6,921 bases of DNA from Nitrososphaerota archaeon (GCA_016206275.1 JACQRY010000127.1:1-6921); one strand, 5' to 3'. Shown: positions 1 to 5,600, counted from the stretch's first letter. The notes: generated by a model from the letters alone, not told the origin. Numbers and translations: made by a program.

Positions 1-2
1 CA

Positions 3-149
3 TCTTTAGACCTATCCTCCGTCAAAATCCTTGAAACCGACCCTATTTATCTTATCCGCATCGGTTCCGACAATCTCTCATGGTTTAGCTGCTCCACTAT
101 CCTATTTTATGATGGATTAAACCGCCCACCCATCCTCGCTTCACTATGA
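3..149 (+). CDS. Possible C-terminal end of a protein entering from the left edge
   Basis: From base 3 one frame stays open for 48 codons and ends at a TGA (147-149), followed at once by a second in-frame TGA (150-152). The translation has a mixed, protein-like composition (it contains LETDPIYLIRIGSDN and a WFSCS stretch) and many codons end in C, as in the acyltransferase gene downstream. No family is recognised and there is no start in the window, so this would be the tail of a longer gene. The downstream sequence is C-rich and low in G, which lengthens open frames by chance, so the call is weak. It could equally be non-coding. Confidence 0.25.
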   Translation, partial: SLDLSSVKILETDPIYLIRIGSDNLSWFSCSTILFYDGLNRPPILASL

Positions 150-683
150 TGACACCCCTTGACCTAACTCCACGCAAAGCATCCCATAACACTGCTCTAT
201 ACTCCCTGCACCCAGCCGCGAACCCACCGAAGGCTACTTCCATATCTGTCTCACCCCATTTGCATAACCCTCAGACAATTTTCATACCAGCACAAACCCG
301 ACCACAGCTCAGGACCAGAAGAACTCTCGGGGAAAGATTTGCTGTCACCACAAGATTTCATCATCACTACGACATCTCTCCATGGAAACCCACAATTCAC
401 TGATAATTCCATCAAACTGAATCAACACTGTCCAATTCTTTTAAACCCCCCTAGGTCGATTTTACACTGGAGCTTTTCTGGCAACAGGCCGTGAAGATCC
501 TCGACGACGAAGACCCACACACAGCTTCCCGCCGATGAGCCAGCCAAATCCCCCCGAAAAACCCCAGCAATCAACATCAGACATTCTCATCCATCTTTAC
601 ATTGTTCACACGCCTATACACCGCACACCGCCGCAGACACCAAACCGCCAAAAAACAACCAGAACGTGTCCAAGCATATTTCG
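150..683. other. Gene-free, strongly C-rich / G-poor stretch
   Basis: No frame here gives a recognisable protein. Open frames exist (for example an 85-codon ATG frame at 146-403), but their translations are low in conserved character and rich in His, Pro, Thr and Ser, as expected from C/A-rich DNA. The strand skew is marked: bases 541-660 contain 49 C and only 11 G. No tRNA T-loop, RNase P or SRP RNA core motif was seen on either strand. It may be a long intergenic spacer, a decayed gene, or the template of a G/U-rich minus-strand RNA; nothing visible decides between these. Confidence 0.5.
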
Positions 684-691
684 CTTATAAG
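684..691 (+). promoter_or_regulatory. TATA box (CTTATAAG) of the acyltransferase gene
   Basis: The octamer CTTATAAG fits an archaeal TATA box. Its centre is about 46 bases before the ATG at 734. With the usual TATA-to-start distance of about 26 bases, transcription would begin near 714, leaving a leader of about 20 bases that holds the Shine-Dalgarno. The nine-base string GCTTATAAG recurs at 4268-4276. Confidence 0.5.
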
Positions 692-719
692 TAAGAAAAT
701 CTCTGCGAAAATCCCCAAC

Positions 720-725
720 GAGGAG
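720..725 (+). promoter_or_regulatory. Shine-Dalgarno GAGGAG of the acyltransferase gene
   Basis: GAGGAG lies 8 bases before the ATG at 734. This is good spacing and supports that start codon. Confidence 0.6.
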
Positions 726-733
726 ACCCCCAA

Positions 734-1249
734 ATGCCCAAAGCTAAAAAGACACCATCAAATAAGCCCTTGAACCATATTGGCAGAAACGTAAAGATAG
801 GCAAAAACGTCAAGATCTGGAATTTCACCTACATAGGTGACAATACCAAGATCGGGAACAACGTAAAGATCGGCTCCTTAGCACACATAGATTATGACGT
901 AAAGATCGGCGACAATACAAGAATCGAAGGCATGGCCTACCTCCCTCCTAAGACAGTGATAGGTAGAAACGTCTTCATCGGCCCAGGCGCCATATTAACC
1001 AATGACCCCTATCCACCAAGCAGAAAACTAATCGGCGTCGTAGTAGAGGACGGCGCAGTAATCTGCGCCGGCGCCCTTGTAAAAGCTGGTGTAAGAATCG
1101 GCAGGAATAGCATCGTAGCTATGGGAGCAGTCGTGGTCAAGAATGTCCCTCCAAACGTTGTAGTTATGGGCGTCCCTGCAACGGAGAAGAGTCGCATAGA
1201 AGATTACAGTGAGAAGCGGACTAAATGGGAATCCCAATTTCAGGAATGA
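734..1249 (+). CDS. Left-handed beta-helix (hexapeptide repeat) acyltransferase, WbpD/WlbB-like sugar N-acetyltransferase
   Basis: This 171-residue protein is built almost entirely of hexapeptide repeats of the [LIV]-G-x4 type (residues ~16-66 and ~76-145), which fold as a left-handed beta-helix trimer. The segment LTNDPYPP (88-95) corresponds to the loop of WlbB/WbpD-type enzymes that carries the conserved Asn, and GVPA (146-149) is the usual end of the helix domain, followed by a short charged tail. Family members transfer acetyl from acetyl-CoA to the 3-amino group of UDP-2-acetamido-3-amino-2,3-dideoxy-glucuronate or to related amino sugars in the cytoplasm. The start is fixed by the Shine-Dalgarno at 720-725. 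The gene converges on a minus-strand cluster containing a Gfo/Idh enzyme of the kind that makes the 3-keto precursor, which supports the sugar assignment. The fold is secure; the precise substrate is inferred, and a serine- or maltose-acetyltransferase-like role is less likely. Confidence 0.85.
   Translation: MPKAKKTPSNKPLNHIGRNVKIGKNVKIWNFTYIGDNTKIGNNVKIGSLAHIDYDVKIGDNTRIEGMAYLPPKTVIGRNVFIGPGAILTNDPYPPSRKLIGVVVEDGAVICAGALVKAGVRIGRNSIVAMGAVVVKNVPPNVVVMGVPATEKSRIEDYSEKRTKWESQFQE
789..906 (+). repeat. In-frame DNA repeats with 18-base periodicity inside the acyltransferase gene
   Basis: The decamer ACGTAAAGAT occurs at 789-798, 861-870 and 897-906, at spacings of 72 and 36 bases, both multiples of 18. 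Each copy encodes the (N/D)VKIG core of a hexapeptide turn. A related variant (aacgtcaagatctgg) lies between the first two. The repeat reflects the beta-helix architecture of the protein and is not a separate element. Confidence 0.7.
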
Positions 1250-1275
1250 ACCATCAAATTTTCCACATCAGAGAT

Positions 1276-1569
1276 TTATCCAGAGCGGGCCAGTTGGAAA
1301 GGTTTACTATTGTGGACTATTTTTTCGGGCAGCTTCTTCGCCCATCTATTCAGGAAATCTAGATCTTCTTTTTGGCTTCTCAGCTCGTCTGGAAGCATGA
1401 TAGGAATTTCTTCGACAATAGGGTAGAACCGTTCGCATCTCGGGCAGAACAGGGCACCTTCAACTATGTTTTCACCAGCTGCTTCACATGTATGAAGCTC
1501 CAACGGGTAATGCTTGTCAATGGGGCATGCAAGAATGTCTAGAAGCTTTCTCCTCAAAAGGGACACCAT
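1276..1569 (-). CDS. Trm112 family zinc-ribbon protein
   Basis: The 97-residue product starts LLRRKLLDILACPIDK, with C15 and D18 in a CPxDK motif, then has FCPRC (C42, C45) and YPIVEEIPIMLPDELR. This is the Trm112/UPF0434 pattern; the archaeal form commonly has Asp rather than the second Cys of the first pair. Trm112 is a small cytoplasmic activator that binds and stabilises methyltransferases acting on tRNA, rRNA and release factor. The family is known; the partners in this organism are not visible. The ATG at 1569 lies 21 bases after the stop of the Gfo/Idh gene and has only a weak Shine-Dalgarno, so it is probably read from the same transcript. Its end converges on the acyltransferase gene with a 26-base gap. 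The tail beyond residue ~75 is not part of the conserved core. Confidence 0.85.
   Translation of the reverse strand: MVSLLRRKLLDILACPIDKHYPLELHTCEAAGENIVEGALFCPRCERFYPIVEEIPIMLPDELRSQKEDLDFLNRWAKKLPEKIVHNSKPFQLARSG
1320..1325 (+). terminator. Candidate T-run terminator for the acyltransferase transcript
   Basis: A run of six T on the plus strand lies about 70 bases past the acyltransferase stop, inside the convergent Trm112 gene. Archaeal termination often needs only a short T-run, and the 26-base gap between the two genes holds no better one. Single T-runs are common, so this is weak. Confidence 0.2.
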
Positions 1570-1590
1570 TAATTTGCCAGGTCCACAACT

Positions 1591-2532
1591 CTATTTTAAT
1601 GATTTGATAGCTACCTTCTCCCCTATCTGCGCCGACTTCAAAGCCGCTTCTGCTACCCTTGTAGTCTGAACAGCGTCGCGACCCTCAACCAAAGGCTTCG
1701 CCTTACCTTCAACAGTGTCCACGAAATTTCTGAGCTCCAGCATCAGAGGCTCCTGTCTCTCAAGTCGCGGTATCCTAGTTCCACTCGCATCGTCCAGTTG
1801 AAGCTCCTGCGAGATGAAGTCTACCGTTGCAGTTCCATTGGTGCAGACCGCATCGAGCTGCCTGACCTTCTTGGGAGTAACCCAGTTCGAAGCTATGAAA
1901 GCCGTCTTCTCGCCGCTGAAGGATAGTATGATGGTGGCAAAATCCTCGTGATTGCCTATTACTTTGCCTGTGCGGGCGAAGACCTCTCTAGGCTCTTCCC
2001 TGAAGAGCCATCGTGCAGTATCAATATCGTGGACAGAGGTGTCAAGAATTATGCCGACATCTTTAATCTGTTGCTGCCACCGATTCTCCCGGTGAAATTC
2101 TAGTAAGAGAGGCTGCCCAAGATCTCCTTTTTCCAGTATCTTTGCCAGCTCTGAAACTGCGGGGTTGAAGCGTTCAATATAGCCCACTACTAGGTTTACA
2201 TGCTTTGATTGGGCGAGTCCGACGAGCTTATCCCCCTCTGAGGAGTCATATGTCAGCGGTTTTTCGACGAAGACGTCGATTCCCTTCTCCAACGCCTTAG
2301 ACGCAATCAGATAATGAGTAGAAGTCGGGGTGCAGATGAGCACGCCGTCCAGCTTTTCTTGTGAAAACATTCGATCGGTGCTGGCGTAGCCTTCTGCCTG
2401 GTACTTCTTGGTGTAGAAGCTGAGTTTCTGCTTGTCGATCTCGCAGATTGCTGCCAATGCTCCTAACTCATAGAGCGCTCTAAGATGGTTCTTCCCCCAG
2501 CCGCCTGTTCCGATTACTCCGATTCTTGTCAA
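1591..2532 (-). CDS. Gfo/Idh/MocA family NAD(P)-dependent oxidoreductase, likely UDP-N-acetylhexosamine 3-dehydrogenase type (WbpB/WlbA-like)
   Basis: The 313-residue protein opens with a Rossmann motif, TRIGVIGTGGWGKNH (G8, G10, G11, G13). CTPTSTH (67-73) and VEKPL (89-93, with the conserved Lys 91) follow, then GYIERFNP (117-124), and the C-terminal domain motif D164-x3-H168-D169. These are hallmarks of the Gfo/Idh/MocA family; the GYxERFNP segment is typical of members acting on UDP-N-acetyl sugars, which oxidise C3. I chose the TTG at 2532. It places the Rossmann strand at the N-terminus, gives the family's usual length, and lies 7 bases after the stop of the upstream gene. The frame is open further up to an ATG at 2625, but that would overlap the upstream gene by 86 bases and add an unconserved basic leader. 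It is probably co-transcribed with the NAD-binding gene before it and Trm112 after it. The family is certain; the exact sugar is inferred. Confidence 0.85.
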   Translation of the reverse strand: MTRIGVIGTGGWGKNHLRALYELGALAAICEIDKQKLSFYTKKYQAEGYASTDRMFSQEKLDGVLICTPTSTHYLIASKALEKGIDVFVEKPLTYDSSEGDKLVGLAQSKHVNLVVGYIERFNPAVSELAKILEKGDLGQPLLLEFHRENRWQQQIKDVGIILDTSVHDIDTARWLFREEPREVFARTGKVIGNHEDFATIILSFSGEKTAFIASNWVTPKKVRQLDAVCTNGTATVDFISQELQLDDASGTRIPRLERQEPLMLELRNFVDTVEGKAKPLVEGRDAVQTTRVAEAALKSAQIGEKVAIKSLK

Positions 2533-2539
2533 TTTGTCA

Positions 2540-3721
2540 TTACGCTTCCGCAAGTTCTGCAAGCAGATTTGCCTTAACAAAGTATGCAGCCTCACCGATA
2601 CGTCTTTCCGAAAGAGTCTTCCCAATAGTCTCCGAATCCTTTTTTGAACATGTCAGAAAGATGTTGCTCCGCCCCTCCTGGAACTGGCCCATCCTCACAC
2701 GGCTTTGTTCAGCATAGTCTTCTAATCCTCTTATCCGCACGTCACTGGCAAACTCGCTGAGCCGTTCACCCAAGCTCTGTCTGCTAGCCAATCTGTCCCC
2801 CCTCATTTCAAATCGGTCTACGCTCCACACCACGTGAAGAGTAGACCTACTAGCCCTCAACGCTTTGACCTTCATCAGATCCTTTACCTTACCAACCAAG
2901 AACCTCGGATAGGCTTCTATGCTTCTCAACGCTCCCGTAACAAGGTAGAGCACCGGCTCACCAGTCTTAAACGACGCGGACGCAGCCTTAAGATCGAAAA
3001 GATATTCGCAAAGCTCGTCGATAAACATGTTGACAGCCATGCTCCCCTTCGACTGGATCGAAACCCCATTGCCCCTATGCATCTTGGCGAATTCCAGCTC
3101 TGCGACCAGATTAGTAGCCCTGGACACAACATGCTTGCAGTGAATCACCTCAGCCGATGACAACGAGACGCGTTCTTGCCAAGCCCAGTTCTTCAATCCC
3201 AAAGCTTTGAACTCACCTAGATCACTGGAAGTTGAGCCGATTGTAATAGGCACTCCATTCCCTGGCTGCAGAGGAGCAAAAACGTACCTCATGTCCTGAT
3301 CCACCGTCAACCCCGATTGTTTCTCAATCAGAGAAATGGTGTCTTGGTTACCTCCTAGTCGAGTAGGAAGAGAATAAACAAAAGTAGAGCCTTTGGACAG
3401 ATGTTTAGCGACATCCCTCAGCTTTACATTGATGTCACCCATAGCTTCCTCTCCTTGCTTCCTAATCCTAGGAGCGAAGAATACGACGCTAGCTTTTGCC
3501 ACTGCCCTATCCATAGGTTCTAAACCTAGGAGGGTTTCTTCCCCTACCAGTGATCCTAACGAAGGATGACTGGATATAGTTTGAGGCTTCAGTTCCATTG
3601 CCATATGTAACGCCTCGTCCACAATGGTGGTTCTGGCTCCGCCAGACGCTAGGGCAGATGCGATAGCGTATCCCTCTGAGCTTAGGCCGTAAACGGTTGC
3701 AAACTTTGTTTTCTCTGGCAA
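2540..3721 (-). CDS. Divergent NAD-binding protein resembling UDP-glucose/GDP-mannose dehydrogenase N-terminal regions
   Basis: The 393-residue product has an N-terminal Rossmann-like turn, ATVYGLSSEGYAIASALA (G12-x-S14-x-x-G17), with an acidic residue at the end of the second strand (TTIVDE, D35), suggesting NAD. SVVFFAPR and FVYSLPTRLGG follow, at the places where nucleotide-sugar dehydrogenases have DVVFICVPT and the VxxSTVPPG strand, then YVFAPLQPGN, comparable to their SPERxxPG segment. The middle helix region (AELEFAK...MFIDEL) recalls their central dimer helix. However, no GGSCFPKD-type catalytic cysteine motif is present, and the C-terminal ~150 residues are unrecognised. It may be a diverged C6 dehydrogenase, a different Rossmann enzyme or a non-catalytic binder. 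The TTG at 3721 is preferred because GGAGGAG lies 10 bases before it; a GTG at 3742 opens the same frame but would place that Shine-Dalgarno inside the gene. It is the first gene of a tight three-gene run. Confidence 0.6.
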   Translation of the reverse strand: MPEKTKFATVYGLSSEGYAIASALASGGARTTIVDEALHMAMELKPQTISSHPSLGSLVGEETLLGLEPMDRAVAKASVVFFAPRIRKQGEEAMGDINVKLRDVAKHLSKGSTFVYSLPTRLGGNQDTISLIEKQSGLTVDQDMRYVFAPLQPGNGVPITIGSTSSDLGEFKALGLKNWAWQERVSLSSAEVIHCKHVVSRATNLVAELEFAKMHRGNGVSIQSKGSMAVNMFIDELCEYLFDLKAASASFKTGEPVLYLVTGALRSIEAYPRFLVGKVKDLMKVKALRASRSTLHVVWSVDRFEMRGDRLASRQSLGERLSEFASDVRIRGLEDYAEQSRVRMGQFQEGRSNIFLTCSKKDSETIGKTLSERRIGEAAYFVKANLLAELAEA

Positions 3722-3731
3722 ACCTATTCTA

Positions 3732-3738
3732 CTCCTCC
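3732..3738 (-). promoter_or_regulatory. Shine-Dalgarno GGAGGAG deciding a TTG start
   Basis: On the minus strand GGAGGAG ends 10 bases before the TTG at 3721. It falls just inside the alternative GTG (3742) reading, which has no Shine-Dalgarno of its own. This moves the likely start 7 codons downstream. Confidence 0.5.
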
Positions 3739-3806
3739 ACACCCGCGATCAGCTTAACAACCACCACCTAGGGACTACAACTCTACTTCCATCATTGCAA
3801 GCAAGG

Positions 3807-4220
3807 TCAACCGGTCTTAGAATTATCCCAAGTAATTGTTTTTGTCGGATGAACCACTAGAAGAATTCTGGGCTCGTTTAGCCAGCGCTGCAAGTAACGT
3901 TGTCTTTCCTCATCGCTTTCAACATATTTCGAGATCATCTTCTTCATTTCGCCGCGAAGGTTTCGGTCCGTGATCTCGGCCTTACCTTCTACTATCACGC
4001 CTTTGTAGGGTCTGTCGTTGGTGTCTATGCATAAAGCGACTCGGCTATCAGTCTTGATGTTTCGATACTTCACTCGGTTAGTCTTGGTTACTATGACTAA
4101 TTTTCTTCCATCCCAATCGTACCAGACAGGCGTGATATGCGGATAACCATTCTTCTTTAAAGTGACTAAACGTGCGATCCACTTGCCTTTAAAGAAGGAA
4201 CTCATCTCCCGGGTCGTCAT
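3807..4220 (-). CDS. Pyridoxamine 5'-phosphate oxidase-fold (PPOX) protein, probable F420- or flavin-dependent reductase
   Basis: This 137-residue protein is a single split-barrel domain. WIARLVTLKKNGYPHITPVW (one continuous stretch) is the first two strands of the PPOX fold, followed by YDWDGRKL. TKTNRVKYRNI and RVALCIDT then match the cofactor phosphate-binding region, and YKGVIVEGKAEI is the characteristic later strand. Small stand-alone archaeal members of this group often bind F420 and reduce small organic molecules, but some bind FMN or heme; the cofactor is inferred. I take the ATG at 4220; a TTG two codons earlier is also open. Neither has a clear Shine-Dalgarno. The gene diverges from an LLM oxidoreductase with 192 bases between them, and lies 85 bases upstream of the NAD-binding gene in the same direction, so it may lead that operon. 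An inverted repeat covers its start codon. Confidence 0.8.
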   Translation of the reverse strand: MTTREMSSFFKGKWIARLVTLKKNGYPHITPVWYDWDGRKLVIVTKTNRVKYRNIKTDSRVALCIDTNDRPYKGVIVEGKAEITDRNLRGEMKKMISKYVESDEERQRYLQRWLNEPRILLVVHPTKTITWDNSKTG

Positions 4221-4235
4221 AGACAAGATTGTCTA
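4220..4235. promoter_or_regulatory. Perfect 7-bp inverted repeat at the PPOX start codon (candidate operator)
   Basis: TAGACAA-GA-TTGTCTA is a perfect 7-bp inverted repeat with a 2-base spacer, in the divergent intergenic region. It directly abuts the PPOX ATG, sharing one base with it, and lies downstream of the predicted PPOX transcription start. This is a natural position for a repressor site or a small leader hairpin. One such repeat could arise by chance in a window this size, so the position is the main argument. Confidence 0.35.
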
Positions 4236-4267
4236 CACACCATAGTGAGACTCGTGTTGGGAAGGCT

Positions 4268-4276
4268 GCTTATAAG
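4268..4276. promoter_or_regulatory. Palindromic TATA box GCTTATAAG, possibly bidirectional
   Basis: CTTATAAG (4269-4276) reads the same on both strands. For the minus-strand PPOX gene it predicts transcription from about 4246 and a leader of about 26 bases. For the plus-strand LLM gene it would start transcription near 4298 and leave a leader of about 115 bases. Alternatively that gene may use a weaker CTTAAT near 4380 and be nearly leaderless. The same nine-mer is the TATA box of the acyltransferase gene. Confidence 0.45.
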
Positions 4277-4412
4277 GCATAGGGAAAGTTTTGGTACCAT
4301 CGCTCTTTGGCATAGCATGAAGAGAATGGACTTCTCTCCTTTCGACATTTTCACAGTTACCTGCATGACTAGCACAATCCTTAATTCTCTGTCAGTCAGA
4401 TGGGCCAAATTT

Positions 4413-5507
4413 ATGAGTAAAATCAGGTTTGGGGCCAGAATCCCCACGTCTGGACCCACAAGCGGTGTCAAGAGAATCATTGAGTCCACTAAGCAGGCTG
4501 AAGATCTTGGTTATGACGCTGTTTGGGACATGGATCACATCCACAATTCGTTTGAGAGACATAAACAGTATCCTGTCGCCATGGGATCCCACACCGATCG
4601 CAGCAACACTCTGGAGCCCAATCAATTTGAAACTGTATCCACATTCTCCTTTCTGTCAGGAATGACCCGAAAACTAAGATTCGGAGTCGGAGTCATGCCC
4701 GTCCTACTAAGAGACCCCATCGTCTTGGCAAAAGAGATCGCTACATTAGATGCCCTCTCCGGCGGCAGATTCATCTTCGGTGTGGGAGTAAGCAATATCT
4801 CTGACAAGCCGGAGTTTGAAACAGTAGGGAAGCCATTCTTAAGCTACGCTGAGAGATACGCGATGCTCACCGAGTATATATCAGCGATGAAGGCCATATG
4901 GACCAAGCCTACCGCGTCCTTTCACGGTAAATACGTGAACTTTGACGACTTGTGCATCTATCCGAAGCCATCCAAGCCACATGTACCTATTTTGATAGGG
5001 TGTTACACTCTGGCAGGCGGAATAGAACGCCCAGCGGTTAAATTCGCCGTCGAACATGCAGATGGATCGATCTATGGTTTTCTTATCAGGCCAGATGGCC
5101 TCCGCGCAATAATCCGTGACTTCAACTCTACGGCCAAGAAGGCAGGCAGGAATCTTTCGAAGTTTGATTGGTGTTTCCAACTCCGGATGAGCACGGGTAA
5201 GACCGAGTCGGAAGCAAGGAAGAACTGCGAATGGATAGTCAAGGATCAGCAGCGAATGTCGCGGTACGCTGGCTACATGTGGAATAAACAAGAAGAGTGG
5301 CGAAAAGTAAAAGGAGCAGAAGATTCACCCAAATCCAACATTGAGACCGCGGCGGTAGGAACCCCCTCAAAAATCCTGAAAGAAGTTGAAGCGTTTGTAG
5401 AGGCCGGCGCAACCTCCTTTGATCTGTGGTTCATGTATCCGCGCTACGAATCCTTAATCAGCCAGATGAAGCTCTTCGCAAAAGAAGTCATGCCATCATT
5501 CAACTAA
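4413..5507 (+). CDS. LLM class (luciferase-like) oxidoreductase, probably F420-dependent
   Basis: The 364-residue protein belongs to the bacterial luciferase-like / F420-dependent TIM-barrel family. It begins KIRFGARIPTSG, then AEDLGYDAVWDMDHIH (29-44), LRFGVGVMPVLLRDP (88-102), ATLDALSGGRFIFGVGV (110-126), an AMKAIW segment, and YPKPSKPHVPILIG. Members oxidise or reduce small molecules with F420 or FMN; methylene-tetrahydromethanopterin reductase and F420-dependent alcohol or sugar-phosphate dehydrogenases belong here. The substrate cannot be told from the sequence. A long loop at ~46-72 (after DHIH) is a likely specificity region. I start at the ATG at 4413, which puts the first barrel strand at the N-terminus. 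The same frame is open upstream to 4245, but those 56 residues are unlike the family. The Shine-Dalgarno is weak (GATGGG, 8 bases upstream). A second LLM gene follows after 144 bases. Confidence 0.85.
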   Translation: MSKIRFGARIPTSGPTSGVKRIIESTKQAEDLGYDAVWDMDHIHNSFERHKQYPVAMGSHTDRSNTLEPNQFETVSTFSFLSGMTRKLRFGVGVMPVLLRDPIVLAKEIATLDALSGGRFIFGVGVSNISDKPEFETVGKPFLSYAERYAMLTEYISAMKAIWTKPTASFHGKYVNFDDLCIYPKPSKPHVPILIGCYTLAGGIERPAVKFAVEHADGSIYGFLIRPDGLRAIIRDFNSTAKKAGRNLSKFDWCFQLRMSTGKTESEARKNCEWIVKDQQRMSRYAGYMWNKQEEWRKVKGAEDSPKSNIETAAVGTPSKILKEVEAFVEAGATSFDLWFMYPRYESLISQMKLFAKEVMPSFN

Positions 5508-5527
5508 CACATCATACTGATAAGAAA

Positions 5528-5593
5528 TAGTTTAGAACTCATTCTGCAGCACCTCTATAGCGTGATCGACCCATCGATCATAATTCTAAACTA
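5528..5593. repeat. Perfect 10-bp inverted repeat enclosing a hairpin, between the two LLM genes
   Basis: TAGTTTAGAA (5528-5537) is the exact reverse complement of TTCTAAACTA (5584-5593), with 46 bases between. A second perfect hairpin (5563-5580) sits within it next to the right arm. The element starts 20 bases after the stop of the first LLM gene and ends 7 bases before the TATA-like box of the second. It could be a structured 3' end of the first transcript, a processing signal or a regulator site for the second gene. There is no T-run, so it is not a classical terminator. Confidence 0.5.
5563..5580. repeat. 7-bp hairpin with CCCA tetraloop nested in the larger inverted repeat
   Basis: TGATCGA (5563-5569) pairs perfectly with TCGATCA (5574-5580) across the loop CCCA. 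One G-U pair (5562/5581) could extend it in RNA. No protein frame explains it. Confidence 0.5.
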
Positions 5594-5600
5594 ATGGGGA

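Noticed and set aside
146..403. 85-codon ATG frame whose start overlaps the stop of the left-edge frame (ATGA)
   Set aside because: The translation is rich in His, Pro, Thr and Ser with no recognisable motif, there is no Shine-Dalgarno, and the C-rich, G-poor sequence makes open frames likely by chance.
455..538. Short protein-like frame (27 codons, VDFTLELFWQQAVKILDDED...)
   Set aside because: It is preceded directly by an in-frame TAG, has no good start codon and is too short to call; mentioned only as a possible gene remnant.
2533..2625. Upstream ATG start for the Gfo/Idh gene
   Set aside because: It would overlap the preceding gene by 86 bases and add 31 unconserved residues before the Rossmann strand; the TTG at 2532 fits the family length and tight operon spacing.
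2834..3160. 108-codon plus-strand open frame opposite the NAD-binding gene
   Set aside because: It lies wholly antisense to a better-supported gene and its translation is basic and featureless.
4217..4243. Eight-codon upstream frame (ATG at 4243, TGA at 4217) overlapping the PPOX start
   Set aside because: Its stop overlaps the PPOX ATG, which could suggest coupling, but there is no Shine-Dalgarno and such tiny frames are frequent by chance.
4245..4412. In-frame upstream extension of the first LLM gene starting at a GTG
   Set aside because: The added 56 residues do not resemble the family, while the ATG at 4413 starts directly at the first barrel strand (KIRFGARIP).
4881..5291. 136-codon minus-strand open frame opposite the first LLM gene
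   Set aside because: It lies wholly inside a well-supported LLM gene and shows no family motif of its own.
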